Source of the DNA: Rouxiella sp. WC2420
GTDB lineage: Bacteria; Pseudomonadota; Gammaproteobacteria; Enterobacterales; Enterobacteriaceae
DNA: 64,000 nucleotides
NCBI RefSeq assembly: GCF_041200025.1
Contig: NZ_CP165628.1
Span: 62,001-126,000 of the forward strand
Reading direction: 5' to 3'
A program made the position numbers and the translations under genes. Positions within the stretch are counted from its first letter, which is position 1, and each line of letters starts with the position of its first letter. The notes beneath the pieces are model-generated. The model saw nothing but the letters and a program-made list of their open reading frames with translations, was not told where the DNA came from and searched no databases. Of this stretch, positions 35,118 through 44,664 are shown piece by piece.

Positions 35118-36149
35118 CTAAAATACCAGCTGTACTTTTGACGCCTTAGTTTTATCGGCTGCAAATTCCAGCGCCTGAGTCAGCTCGTCTTGCGGATATT
35201 CGGCCGACAGCAGCGGCATCGGGTCGATGACTTTATTGCCGAGCCACTCGACGGCGGTGACAAACTCTTCTGTGAAGCGGAAGCTGCCGACCCATTTAAT
35301 TTCTTTGGCAATCAGCATCATCATTGGGAAATCAGGAATTGCGCCACCCATGCCGACCTGCACCAGCGTACCTTTGGCGCGAGTCACTTCCAGACAGCGG
35401 CGAATGGAAGAGTGGTGGCCTGAAGCATCGAATGAGACGTCGAAGTAACCTTTCTGTTCAAGATAAGGCGCGAAATCGCCGTTGGCGGCATGTAGAGTTT
35501 TCGTTGCGCCCATCGCTTTGACGATTTCCAGACAGCGCTCGCTCAGATCGGTACACACCACTTCTTTTGCGCCTTTGGCTTTGGCCGCCGCTGCAATCAG
35601 GCTGCCGATCGGGCCAACGCCAGAAACGAAAACAGTTTTACCTTTTACATCACCGGCCTGATTAACGGCGTGGATAGCGACCGCCAGCGGCTCTGCAAAC
35701 ACCATCAGGCGATCGCTGACACTGTTATCAAAAGGAATGCACTGTGCGCTGTCGACAATTTTATATTGGGTAAAAGCGCCGTTGATGTGTGGAAAATACA
35801 TTGCGCTGCCGAAGAACTTCATGGTTGTGCACTGATTTTCTTCACCAGCCAGGCAATATTTGCAGCTATGGCAAGGTTTGCTTGGGTTAAGAGCTACTTT
35901 CTGGCCCGGTTTCAGCGCTGCGTTATCGGATTGCTCGACCACGCCAACTACCTCGTGCCCAAGGACCATGGCTTCACGAACTTTGAAATCACCCACTGCA
36001 CCGTGCTCGTAATAGTGCAAGTCGGAGCCACAAATACCGCCGCGGGTCACTTTAACCAATGTTCCTGTGCCTTGGTAATCCAGATGCTGGTCCACCACGG
36101 CGACGTCTTTTTTCCCGGTTACTACGCAAGATTTGGTATCGATTTTCAT
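35118..36149 (-). CDS. idnD: L-idonate 5-dehydrogenase (Zn-dependent)
   Basis: 343 residues from ATG at 36149; the frame opens at 36227, but MKIDTKSCVVTGKKDVAVVD matches the E. coli IdnD start. Medium-chain zinc dehydrogenase: catalytic zinc Cys in GGICGSDLHYYE, GHEVVG glutamate region, structural zinc cysteines in KPCHSCKYCLAGEENQC, and NAD-binding VSGVGPIGSLIA. It oxidises L-idonate to 5-ketogluconate. Unlike the E. coli idnDOTR cluster, no idnO, idnT or idnK is next to it. A GntR/IdnR-like operator and a CRP site lie upstream, so it is probably under control of a distant gluconate-type LacI regulator. Confidence 0.92.
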   Translation of the reverse strand: MKIDTKSCVVTGKKDVAVVDQHLDYQGTGTLVKVTRGGICGSDLHYYEHGAVGDFKVREAMVLGHEVVGVVEQSDNAALKPGQKVALNPSKPCHSCKYCLAGEENQCTTMKFFGSAMYFPHINGAFTQYKIVDSAQCIPFDNSVSDRLMVFAEPLAVAIHAVNQAGDVKGKTVFVSGVGPIGSLIAAAAKAKGAKEVVCTDLSERCLEIVKAMGATKTLHAANGDFAPYLEQKGYFDVSFDASGHHSSIRRCLEVTRAKGTLVQVGMGGAIPDFPMMMLIAKEIKWVGSFRFTEEFVTAVEWLGNKVIDPMPLLSAEYPQDELTQALEFAADKTKASKVQLVF

Positions 36150-36212
36150 CTGATTTTGCTCTTTTGTCTGGCGAATTATCCCTCCAGTAAAGAGGCTTTG
36201 CGGCAAGTAAAA

Positions 36213-36228
36213 TGTGATCGCCGTCACT
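36213..36228. promoter_or_regulatory. CRP site upstream of idnD
   Basis: TGTGATCGCCGTCACT, TGTGA-N6-TCAC form, ~65 bp before the idnD start. Confidence 0.6.
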
Positions 36229-36248
36229 AATTGACGTGTTACCGAATT

Positions 36249-36264
36249 CTGTTACGCATAACAT
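36249..36264. promoter_or_regulatory. GntR/IdnR-type operator upstream of idnD
   Basis: CTGTTACGCATAACAT is a near-perfect dyad (TGTTA/TAACA) matching the ATGTTA-N4-TAACAT form of the gluconate/idonate LacI-family operators. A half-site GTGTTACCG follows at ~36236. Confidence 0.6.
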
Positions 36265-36308
36265 GAAGGGCCTCAACATTTTGAGACCCAGATTGCATTT
36301 TAAGGATG

Positions 36309-37508
36309 CTAATTACTGATTTTTTTCTGAGATTTTGCGGGCAAGCTCAAAATACAGTGCGTAATTACGCCACCTACCAAACCCCAGAATGCCGAACCCA
36401 CGCCAAACAGCTGAATGCCTGAGGCTGTAATCAGAAAAGTGACGATGGCTGCATCACGCTGTTTCTCTTCGCCCAGTGCGCGATGCAAGCTGCCGGAAAT
36501 GGTGCCCAATAAAGCCAGACCCGCAATGGTCTGGATAAGCGGCGCAGGCAGGGCGGTAAAAAGCGTACCTATCGAGCCGCCCAGCAGACCTGCCAGCAAA
36601 TAAAACACCCCTGCTGCAACGGCAGCGGTATAACGCTTTTGCGGGTCTGGGTGTACGTCTTTACCCATGCAAATCGCTGCAGTTATTGCCGCAATACCTA
36701 CCGAATAGACGCCAAAAGGTGCAAGTAGCAGCGTCACCAGCGCAGTCACGGTAATCAGTGGAGAAACGGGAACCTTATAGCCAGAGGCATAGAGAGTGGC
36801 AATTCCCGGTGCATTTTGCGAGGCCATAGTCACGACAAAAAAAGGCACGCCAATGCCAATTAACGTCGACCAGGTGAAATGCGGAGCGATCAGTATTGGT
36901 GCTGCAAAATGCAATGCCTGCCCGTGGAAAGCAATATCCCCTTGTAATGCCGCGATGACTAATCCAACGCATAGCGAAAGGATCACTGCATAGCGCGCAA
37001 GATAGCGTCGTGCCAACAGGTAAGTCAGGCACATGCTGCCCGCCAACAGTAAATTAGTCTGTAGCGACACAAATGCATCGAGCCCAAAGCGCAGCAAAAT
37101 ACCGCCGAGCATTGCCGCCGAAAGCGCCTGTGGAATGTAACGCATTAGCTTGGCAAACAGCCCGGTAATACCCGATAGCAAGATCAGGCCATTGGCGAAA
37201 ACAAATACGCCAATGGCTTCATTAATCGAGATGCCCGGCAAACTGGTCACCAGCAGAGCGGCGCCCGGCGTGGACCAGGCGGTAAGTATTGGTGTGCGGA
37301 AGTAGAACGATAAACCGATGGTGGTAATGGCCATGCCGAAGCCGAGCATGGTAAACCAGCTGCCAATTTGTGCCAGGTTAGCCCCGGCTGACTGGTAGGC
37401 TTGAAAAACTATCGCCGCGGCGCTGGTATAACCCACGAGGACGGCAACAAAACCGGCGATAATCGTTGAAAACGACCAATCTTGCAGACTAAATCTTGAG
37501 GAGCTCAT
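36309..37508 (-). CDS. BenE-family benzoate/H+ symporter
   Basis: 399 residues, about eleven to twelve hydrophobic helices, BenE family (YdcO in E. coli, BenE in Acinetobacter). Typical blocks are TPGAALLVTSLPG in the first third and MASQNAPGIATLYASGYK in the middle, a conserved substrate/proton path segment. The family takes up benzoate or other aromatic acids with protons. ATG at 37508 is used; the TTG at 37511 in the same frame has no advantage. It ends 160 bp before the start of idnD, and the idnD operator lies in that gap, so separate regulation is likely. No benzoate catabolic genes are nearby. Confidence 0.87.
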   Translation of the reverse strand: MSSSRFSLQDWSFSTIIAGFVAVLVGYTSAAAIVFQAYQSAGANLAQIGSWFTMLGFGMAITTIGLSFYFRTPILTAWSTPGAALLVTSLPGISINEAIGVFVFANGLILLSGITGLFAKLMRYIPQALSAAMLGGILLRFGLDAFVSLQTNLLLAGSMCLTYLLARRYLARYAVILSLCVGLVIAALQGDIAFHGQALHFAAPILIAPHFTWSTLIGIGVPFFVVTMASQNAPGIATLYASGYKVPVSPLITVTALVTLLLAPFGVYSVGIAAITAAICMGKDVHPDPQKRYTAAVAAGVFYLLAGLLGGSIGTLFTALPAPLIQTIAGLALLGTISGSLHRALGEEKQRDAAIVTFLITASGIQLFGVGSAFWGLVGGVITHCILSLPAKSQKKISN

Positions 37509-37788
37509 CAACTGACCTTGTATTTGATAACACCGCTTGGAAGCCTTAAAGCGAGAGAGTATGCTTTTACTTTATAGATCAAAGGCGCTGAGATTATCAC
37601 CGCGTGCCAGAGCGCACAATCGTTGCACTCTGGGTCAGACGGGTTGTCACAACCGTCACAAAAAACGCGTTGACGCTAGGTTTCATGATTCCCGTCATCA
37701 TTTGCTTGATAATCTTCAAAACATATTGACTTAATATTCAAATTAAATGAATTTAAATTCAATTTATTTAACCGTTAGGAGCCTTGCG

Positions 37789-38241
37789 ATGAGTCAATTA
37801 GCTAAACCAGTTATTCGTCCGCTGACACCTGCTGACCAACAGCAGTGGGAAAGGTTGTGGCGTGAATACCTTGATTTTTATCAGAGCGAGTTAAATGAGG
37901 ATATATACGAGCAGACTTTCCAAAAACTTTCTCAGTCAGACTATGAGGCGATGTTCAGCTTTGTGGCCGAGTCAGAGGGGAAACTGCTCGGGATCGTCAA
38001 CTGTATCAACCATGATCACGGTTGGAAAACTCAGCAAGTCGTCTATCTGCAGGATTTATATGTGTCAGCCGATGCCAGAAAACTTGGCTTGGGTCAGGCG
38101 TTAATTGAGGCGGTGTATGAATACGCCGACCAAAATAATAAGGCTAACGTCTATTGGATGACGCAGACCTCAAATACTACCGCCAGAAAACTTTATGACC
38201 GCATCGGCATTCAGACAGACTTTATAAAGTACCAGCGTTAA
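37789..38241 (+). CDS. GNAT acetyltransferase
   Basis: 150 residues from ATG at 37789 (TAGGAG eight bases upstream; the frame opens at 37747). GNAT fold: acetyl-CoA loop in YVSADARKLGLGQALIEAVY (R-x-x-G-x-G/A variant KLGLGQ), then the C-terminal NTTARKLYDRIG motif common to amino-group acetyltransferases. The substrate could be a small amine or a protein amino group and cannot be read from sequence. Convergent with the secreted protein gene that ends right after it (stop codons abut at 38241/38242). Confidence 0.87.
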   Translation: MSQLAKPVIRPLTPADQQQWERLWREYLDFYQSELNEDIYEQTFQKLSQSDYEAMFSFVAESEGKLLGIVNCINHDHGWKTQQVVYLQDLYVSADARKLGLGQALIEAVYEYADQNNKANVYWMTQTSNTTARKLYDRIGIQTDFIKYQR

Positions 38242-38778
38242 TTACTGGTTCTTAATCGGGGTGATGTAACAGGTGCTCAGTTCGCTGACTTCATCTTCCT
38301 GCTGGCTTATTTCGTAGCCTTTATCATTTAAGAGCAATGCGCTGTAAGGCACGCTATTAACCTGCTGCACTACCGATTCCTGGTAACTTTTCAGAATATT
38401 GGCTTTGGCCACCGCCTGATCGGGCTGGTCAAGGCCGGTAACCTGCACCAAGGTATCTTTGAATTCGTTGGAGAAAGAGGTTCTGTTGAGCTTGCTGGTA
38501 ATGAGTGAATGAATGTTGACGGTGACATCATTGCCAAGCAGATAAATCAAAACTGTTTGATAAACCAATAAATTTTTAGATTTTTTCACCAGAAAACCAT
38601 TTTCAATGACTTTCATGGTGGGCTCATTAGGATAAATAATATCGCTTAGGCAAAGTGTTCGATCGCCAATCTGCATGCGATTAAATTTTGCTTTGATCTC
38701 TTTAGCCGAAGCGGCAAAAGTCTGTACGGTGAAAAATGCGGACAGCAGCATGACCACAATCAGGATAAATCTCTTCAT
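38242..38778 (-). CDS. Secreted protein of unknown function
   Basis: 178 residues from ATG at 38778, with AGGAGG five bases upstream. A Sec signal peptide (MKRFILIVVMLLSAFFTVQT, cut near FAASA) precedes a mature part with two cysteines, in RTLCLSDII near the N-terminus and STCYITP at the C-terminus, which could pair in the periplasm. No membrane helix follows besides a moderately hydrophobic LLVYQTVLIYLLG segment. I do not recognise the family. It is divergent from yfcF (114 bp between starts) and abuts the GNAT gene at its 3' end. Confidence 0.75.
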   Translation of the reverse strand: MKRFILIVVMLLSAFFTVQTFAASAKEIKAKFNRMQIGDRTLCLSDIIYPNEPTMKVIENGFLVKKSKNLLVYQTVLIYLLGNDVTVNIHSLITSKLNRTSFSNEFKDTLVQVTGLDQPDQAVAKANILKSYQESVVQQVNSVPYSALLLNDKGYEISQQEDEVSELSTCYITPIKNQ

Positions 38779-38816
38779 CGAGCCTCCTGGAGGTAAATTA
38801 TTCAATCGACTCATAG

Positions 38817-39527
<711 letters not shown>

Positions 39528-39535
39528 AAATTGTC

Positions 39536-39573
39536 ACCATCGCGTTGATGTAAAATCGCGCGGTGGTTTTATA
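39536..39573 (+). terminator. Weak terminator after yfcF
   Basis: Imperfect stem of CACC-TCGCG against CGCG-GGTGG, followed by TTTTAT, starting ~10 bases after the yfcF stop codon. Confidence 0.45.
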
Positions 39574-39669
39574 ACATCTATTAGTCACGCATTGTTCAAC
39601 CCATAAAGGTAAGACAATGCGTAATGATTATTGTATTTGATGCCAAATCGGCAGGACCAAACTCTTTTA

Positions 39670-40122
39670 TCAGCCCAGCTTTTTGGTCAGGAAATAGCGA
39701 AGATGTGTTGATTCAACCCCCTCTGGGGCACGAATATCTTCGATATAATCCTCTAGCGTCATTTTGCATTCATAGCCCAGACGTTCATAAAATGGGCGCG
39801 CCTGAAAACTAAAAGTATCAACCAGCGCGTAACGACATCCGCGTGCAAACGCCTCTTCTTCCGCCTGACGCATCAATAGCGTGCCGCAGTCCTTGCCACG
39901 AAGCGACTCATCAACCCACAGAAATTTTATATTTAGAAAGTTACCCACGGTTTCGGCGATTAAACCGCCGGTTTTATTTCCAGCTTCGTCTTCAATAAAA
40001 ACGGCCAACTCCTTAAAAGAGGCTGGAGGAATAAAGTTTTTATTGTAGCCCCGCAGGCCATCTTTAATTGCTTCGATATCATCATGAGTGGGCGTTGCGG
40101 TGATACGGGTTTTCACATTCAT
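39670..40122 (-). CDS. GNAT acetyltransferase
   Basis: 150 residues from ATG at 40122; AAGGG lies ~7 bases upstream, and another ATG at 40128 is too close to it. GNAT fold: the beta-4/alpha-3 region FLWVDESLRGKDCGTLLMRQ carries the acetyl-CoA loop (RGKDCG), followed by DTFSFQARPFYERLGYE. The pattern resembles small GNATs of the AttT type rather than the antibiotic-resistance enzymes. Substrate unknown. Same strand as the LysE-type gene upstream (37-bp gap), so co-transcription is likely. Confidence 0.85.
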   Translation of the reverse strand: MNVKTRITATPTHDDIEAIKDGLRGYNKNFIPPASFKELAVFIEDEAGNKTGGLIAETVGNFLNIKFLWVDESLRGKDCGTLLMRQAEEEAFARGCRYALVDTFSFQARPFYERLGYECKMTLEDYIEDIRAPEGVESTHLRYFLTKKLG

Positions 40123-40158
40123 TTTCATTCCCTTGTTTAAAACTAAAAAGTTATAACA

Positions 40159-40791
40159 TTAACGTTTACTGGTCGCTAAACGAACCGCAAAGGCGATAAA
40201 CACCATTCCAGTGAGGCGATCCATCGTTCGAACCACTGCCGGGCGTTGTAACCAGCGCGAAAGCGGGCGTGTGGCGGCGATCATGGTTGATGACCAAAGG
40301 GTGCCAATCAAAACATGGATCATCGCCAAACCGAAAGTGAAAGCGGCTACCGGATAACCTGTAGGCACAAACTGCGGTAAAAAGGTGACGTAAAATACGC
40401 CGACCTTAGGGTTAAGTATGTTTCCGAAAAGCCCTTTAATGAACCAGTTGCTATTTTTTCGTGCCGATATTTCTGTTTCTGATGCTTCGGCAGCCATTTT
40501 ATTACGCGGTTTGATCAACATTTGCAGGCCAAGCCAGCAGAGATAGGCCGCGCCGACCCACTTGAGCGCGTCAAATGCCAGCTCAGATGCCGTCAACAAT
40601 GCTCCCAGACCCAGCGCGACTACCGCGCCCCACACTATACAACCCGCATTGACGCCCATTGCAGCCTGGAAGGCTTTTTTGCTGCCTTCACTGGCGGCGG
40701 TTCGCAATACTAAAGCTGTGTCGAGACCGGGGGTCAGTGTCAGCAAGGTAATTGCAAAGCTAAATGACACGAGCGAGTCGGTAAGAGTCAT
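40159..40791 (-). CDS. LysE/RhtB-family exporter
   Basis: 210 residues, about six hydrophobic helices. The signature LTPGLDTALVLRTAASEG near residue 20 and NILNPKVGVFYVTFLPQF near 125 are diagnostic. Exports amino acids or related metabolites from the cytoplasm. It is 36 bases upstream of a GNAT gene in the same direction; a modify-and-export pair is possible but unproven. A second LysE-type exporter in the window (25123-25734) is only distantly similar. AAGGAAC precedes the ATG. Confidence 0.88.
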   Translation of the reverse strand: MTLTDSLVSFSFAITLLTLTPGLDTALVLRTAASEGSKKAFQAAMGVNAGCIVWGAVVALGLGALLTASELAFDALKWVGAAYLCWLGLQMLIKPRNKMAAEASETEISARKNSNWFIKGLFGNILNPKVGVFYVTFLPQFVPTGYPVAAFTFGLAMIHVLIGTLWSSTMIAATRPLSRWLQRPAVVRTMDRLTGMVFIAFAVRLATSKR

Positions 40792-40874
40792 GATCTGTTC
40801 CTTGAAGAGGAAAGAGACAGGATATTAATCGGCGGGAAGGGATGCAATGGCTGTGTTAAGAATGTTTTTCAGAA

Positions 40875-40923
40875 AAGCCAAGGCCAATAAAATCGCTCTT
40901 AAGGAGAATTTTATCGGCCTTGG
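40875..40923 (-). terminator. Terminator after the BhsA-like gene
   Basis: A long stem, arms CCAAGGCCGATAAAAT and ATTTTATTGGCCTTGG (15 of 16 pair), loop of 14 bases, then CTTTTCTG on the minus strand, 44 bases past the BhsA-like stop codon. Confidence 0.75.
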
Positions 40924-40966
40924 CGGCGCTCAAATGAGATTGAACAACGCGATTTTTTCTAAGCTT

Positions 40967-41224
40967 TTACTTATACAGCACGGCGCTGGCGTTCATCAGG
41001 TTATTGCCGGTCACTGAAGTGATGCGGTAAGACGAAGCCCCAGCTTGTTTTGCCTGATTAGCCAAGTCAGTTTCGAGAGAGTCCAGGGTGGTTGCACCGC
41101 TGGCAGTGACGACGCCTATTTTCTGCGCGCCATCAGCAGGTTGAGAAACCTCTTGGGCAGCGAAAGTTGCGAATGAAGCCAAAGAAAGAGTAGCTGCTAC
41201 TGCAAAATATTTGATGCTTTTCAT
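40967..41224 (-). CDS. DUF1471 (BhsA/McbA/YdgH-like) periplasmic protein
   Basis: 85 residues. A Sec signal peptide (MKSIKYFAVAATLSLASFAT, cut at FAA) precedes a ~63-residue DUF1471 domain (QKIGVVTASGATTLDSLETD, AGASSYRITSVTGNNLMNAS). This family includes BhsA, McbA and YhcN, small periplasmic or outer-membrane-associated proteins induced by acid, metal or oxidative stress and affecting biofilm. Exact orthology is not clear. Monocistronic with a strong terminator. The 390 bp between it and glsB hold promoters for both genes and a short hairpin (GGTCTG/CAGACC near 41505-41529), but nothing I can name. Confidence 0.88.
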   Translation of the reverse strand: MKSIKYFAVAATLSLASFATFAAQEVSQPADGAQKIGVVTASGATTLDSLETDLANQAKQAGASSYRITSVTGNNLMNASAVLYK

Positions 41225-41614
41225 GATGTCATTCCTAATCAGTTAAGTCGTGGTGAAAGGTGGGTGCCTTTCGATGTGGTGATATTAGGCCGATTGCGAG
41301 ACAATGAAAAACGGATTGATTTGAGAAAGTCTTTCAAAATAACTGTTCAACTTTTACGCATTTTTACTTATTCATAGGTAGAGCTTTACATCAGTTGCCA
41401 GCGGTTTACTTTCGAACGCTAAAGGTAGTCGGTTTTCTGTTTGTCACTGATTTTGAGCGGGTTTGTTTAAGTCTGCTAAAATAGAAACCGAGTACGACAA
41501 AAAGGGTCTGTAACACTACGTAGCAGACCGACGCATTGGAAAGGAATTTCCATTCGTTTAGCCTGATTGGTTGAACAAATTTCACGGTTTTTAAATGTAT
41601 TAGGAGACGTCAAA

Positions 41615-41863
41615 ATGGGTATTTTATCCTGGATTATTTTTGGTCTGATTGCAGGTATTCTGGCTAAGTGGATCATGCCGGGTAAAGACGGTGGCGGCTT
41701 TATTATGACCGTGATCCTGGGGATTGTTGGTGCGGTTGTAGGGGGTTACATTAGTACTTTCTTTGGCCATGGTCGTGTAGACGGCTTCAACTTTGGCAGC
41801 TTCGTTGTCGCAGTGATCGGTGCGATTGTCGTACTGTTTATCTATCGTAAAATTCGTTCTTAG
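41615..41863 (+). CDS. GlsB/YeaQ/YmgE family membrane protein
   Basis: 82 residues from ATG at 41615 (AGGAGA upstream; the frame opens at 41567). Three hydrophobic, glycine-rich helices (GILSWIIFGLIAGILAKWIM, IMTVILGIVGAVVGGYIS, FVVAVIGAIVVLFIYRKIRS) identify the GlsB/YeaQ/YmgE (transglycosylase-associated) family of stress-induced inner membrane proteins. Molecular function is unknown. Expression in E. coli relatives depends on stationary phase and acid stress. It is followed by a strong terminator. Confidence 0.9.
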   Translation: MGILSWIIFGLIAGILAKWIMPGKDGGGFIMTVILGIVGAVVGGYISTFFGHGRVDGFNFGSFVVAVIGAIVVLFIYRKIRS

Positions 41864-41881
41864 TCGAACGATTGAGCATCA

Positions 41882-41913
41882 GAAAAAGTCGCGCCATGTC
41901 GCGGCTTTTTTTA
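41882..41913 (+). terminator. Terminator after the GlsB-like gene
   Basis: Stem AAAAGTCGCG/CGCGGCTTTT with loop CCATGT and a T-run. It is followed by ~260 bp of AT-rich leader before the clostripain-family gene, with no other feature recognised. Confidence 0.85.
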
Positions 41914-42175
41914 TTTTAATATTTTAGGCGAAATTTATCCTTATAGAGAATTCTAGGCTCAATGTGCTTAATGGTATGTAATAAATCTCATTTAAGAGGC
42001 TGGATTTATTTTAAATTAAATTAATCTCTATCATTAAATATAGATTTAAATAAATTATTCAGATTTGATTTGTCCTTTGATAAGAATTAAAGCAATCATT
42101 CATCCAGTTTGAATGGGACCCAGTGCATCTCGCTGGTATTTAATTAAATTAAACTTATCAATTAATGAGAATTTT

Positions 42176-44575
42176 ATGTCTGAAGTGATCGCCGTGAATA
42201 AAGCTGTTAATGCTAAGTGGACTATTCTTGTTTACATGAATGGTAAAAATAATCTCGAAGATGAGATGTTGCAAAACTGGGAAGAGATGGCAGAGGTGGG
42301 CAGCACTGCCGATGTTAATGTGGTTGTCCAAATGGGGCGCGTGTCAGTCGCAGAAGCGCCCAATAACTGGAAGGGCGTAAAACGCTTTTTAGTGAAAAAA
42401 GGCATGCAGCCTTTGGCTGCGAATCAACTTTCTGACCTGCAAGAGTCAGGTCTTATTACTGATATGGGTAGCATCGATTGCCTTAAAGATTTTCTTAACT
42501 GGGGTAAAAAGAATTATCCGGCTCAAAAAACCATGCTGGTTATCTGGGATCACGGCCAGGGTTGGCGTTTCCTTTCATCATCATTCGATGATGTCACTGG
42601 CCACTGCTTATATAACGTCGATCTCAAACAGGCAATCAAAGATACTGTAGGCAAAGTCGATATACTTTGTTTTGATGCCTGCCTCATGGGGATGCTCGAA
42701 ACATGCTATGAGTTGCGTGAACAGGCTAACTATATTATCGCCAGTGAAACAGAAACGCCTGGAACCGGTTTGAGTTATAAATTTATTAATCAGCTAACGG
42801 ATAAGCCTGACAGCAGTGAGGCGCAGCTGGGTCGAATGATTGCTGATGCCTATGCGACGAAACAGGCTTACGCACCAGGAGTTGCAGAGGAATATAAAGA
42901 CAATATCAACATTGCCGTTCTTGATCTGCACTTTGCCGAGGCTGGCGTAAAAGCGTTAGATGAGTTGACGCAGATGATTGGTAAAGATTCACAAAATATT
43001 GCAATTGCAAAAAAAGCGCGCAGTCATTTCTCAACCTTTCATATGAACGGCACGACCAGTTTAGATTTACTTTCGTGGCTTGATTATTTATTAGAACTTA
43101 GCGTGAAAAATACCCCACTGAATCTGGCACTGGTGAATGCACGCAAGGCTATCGGTAATATTGTTAACTACTGTTATACGAATAATATAAATATGGAAGA
43201 ATTACTTCCGTCTGGCAAGATGTTAAACTGCATCGCTAAAGGGCTGGCGATCTACTTCCCAGAAGATATTACTCAGCAAAATATTTCTGGTGCTAGTCGA
43301 AACGGATATTACCCTTCCAACAACGATCATCCTGTCGCTTTTGTTAAAGATAGCCATTGGCCAGCTTTTCTCCATGATGTCTGGGGTATTGATCTCGACG
43401 ACACATGGACCGTATTGGTTTATATGAATGGTCAAAATGATCGTGCGGAATTTATGCTTCAAAATTGGGAAGAAATGGCTAAAACGGGAAGTTCTGAACG
43501 CCTGAATATCATAGTGCAAATTGGCAACCAGAAAAATTTGACTGCGCCTCTGAATTGGTCAGGAGTAAAAAGATTCCGTGTCGAAAAAGGCATGAAACCC
43601 GATGCCGCTAATGCATTAATGGACCTACCTCTGGTAGATATGAATCAGGTCGCAACGCTGGCTGATTTTACCACTTGGGGCAAGGAAAAGTACCCTGCCG
43701 CGCATACCATGCTTATTATCTGGGATAACCGCAAGGGATGGCATACTGCTAATCCTACATCAGATAAAAGCGTTCATCATTGTCTGGATTCCGTTGATAT
43801 TGCCAAGGCGCTTCATAATACTGCCACTGACATTATCGCCTTCGATAATCCGCAAATGGCATCGCTGGAAACCAGCTACGATCTAGAAGTTATTGGCAAA
43901 TATTTGGTTGTCAGCGAATCTGAAATGCCGCAAACCGGTTTGAACTATGGTTTTCTAAAACAATTATCTGAAAAACTGGCCACTGTACCTATTGATGTCA
44001 GTAAGATTATTGTCGCTAGCTATAAAGACAAGTATTACTCTATTAACGAAGGGAAAAGTGCGGCTGAAAAGCAACACATCTGCCTGTCGGTTTTGGTACA
44101 ACATTCGTTGCACAATCTGACTCGGCCATTTAATAAACTGATTGATACCTTGCTGGCGGATCCGAAAAATATCGCATTAGCCAAACAGGCGCGCAGTCAT
44201 TTTTCAACCTATGGCAATGGCATGACCGCGATGATTGATCTTAAATCGTGGGTTGATTTTATGGCGGAAAATTGTGTTCAGGCCAGTGAATTACATACCG
44301 AACTCGCTGCTGTACAGGCTGCTCTCAGAAATTATATTGTCCATTCTTACAGCAACGGAGCTGTTGCCGAAAAGCTGGTTGATGGAAAGCTGTTAAATAT
44401 AAATTCTCAGGGCGTTTCGATATTCTTCCCTGAAAATGTCGAGCAGATGCAAAGAGATATTAACGGTCGCGAGATTTACAATCTCAACAATACAACGCAT
44501 GTTGCTGCAATTTTTCGGGAGCTTCATTGGAAAAAATTATTGCTGGCAGTTTGCGGGATTAATACCACGGCATAA
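42176..44575 (+). CDS. Tandem clostripain-family (C11) cysteine protease, second copy catalytically dead
   Basis: 799 residues from ATG at 42176 (GAGAA upstream; the frame opens at 42113). Two homologous C11 domains lie in tandem, ~11-400 and ~412-799: compare WTILVYMNGKNNLEDEMLQN with WTVLVYMNGQNDRAEFMLQN. In the first, the dyad is intact: H126 in VIWDHGQGW and C169 in CFDACLMGM. In the second, the aligned positions are N518 (IIWDNRKGW) and P559 (AFDNPQMAS), so it cannot use the C11 mechanism. No signal peptide is visible, so it is cytoplasmic or exported by a non-Sec route. Clostripain-type proteases cut after Arg. A regulatory or substrate-binding role for the dead half is inferred. AT-rich and monocistronic. 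Confidence 0.85.
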   Translation: MSEVIAVNKAVNAKWTILVYMNGKNNLEDEMLQNWEEMAEVGSTADVNVVVQMGRVSVAEAPNNWKGVKRFLVKKGMQPLAANQLSDLQESGLITDMGSIDCLKDFLNWGKKNYPAQKTMLVIWDHGQGWRFLSSSFDDVTGHCLYNVDLKQAIKDTVGKVDILCFDACLMGMLETCYELREQANYIIASETETPGTGLSYKFINQLTDKPDSSEAQLGRMIADAYATKQAYAPGVAEEYKDNINIAVLDLHFAEAGVKALDELTQMIGKDSQNIAIAKKARSHFSTFHMNGTTSLDLLSWLDYLLELSVKNTPLNLALVNARKAIGNIVNYCYTNNINMEELLPSGKMLNCIAKGLAIYFPEDITQQNISGASRNGYYPSNNDHPVAFVKDSHWPAFLHDVWGIDLDDTWTVLVYMNGQNDRAEFMLQNWEEMAKTGSSERLNIIVQIGNQKNLTAPLNWSGVKRFRVEKGMKPDAANALMDLPLVDMNQVATLADFTTWGKEKYPAAHTMLIIWDNRKGWHTANPTSDKSVHHCLDSVDIAKALHNTATDIIAFDNPQMASLETSYDLEVIGKYLVVSESEMPQTGLNYGFLKQLSEKLATVPIDVSKIIVASYKDKYYSINEGKSAAEKQHICLSVLVQHSLHNLTRPFNKLIDTLLADPKNIALAKQARSHFSTYGNGMTAMIDLKSWVDFMAENCVQASELHTELAAVQAALRNYIVHSYSNGAVAEKLVDGKLLNINSQGVSIFFPENVEQMQRDINGREIYNLNNTTHVAAIFRELHWKKLLLAVCGINTTA

Positions 44576-44607
44576 CGCTTTATCCAAATAATTACTCACT
44601 AAACTAT

Positions 44608-44641
44608 AAGGCGATAATGAATTCGATGGCATTATCGCCTT
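44608..44641. terminator. Bidirectional terminator between clostripain gene and urtE
   Basis: Perfect 12-bp stem AAGGCGATAATG/CATTATCGCCTT with a 10-base loop, located in the 89-bp gap between two convergent stop codons. The plus side ends TATTAATTTTTA. Confidence 0.75.
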
Positions 44642-44664
44642 ATTAATTTTTATCTATTTTCACT

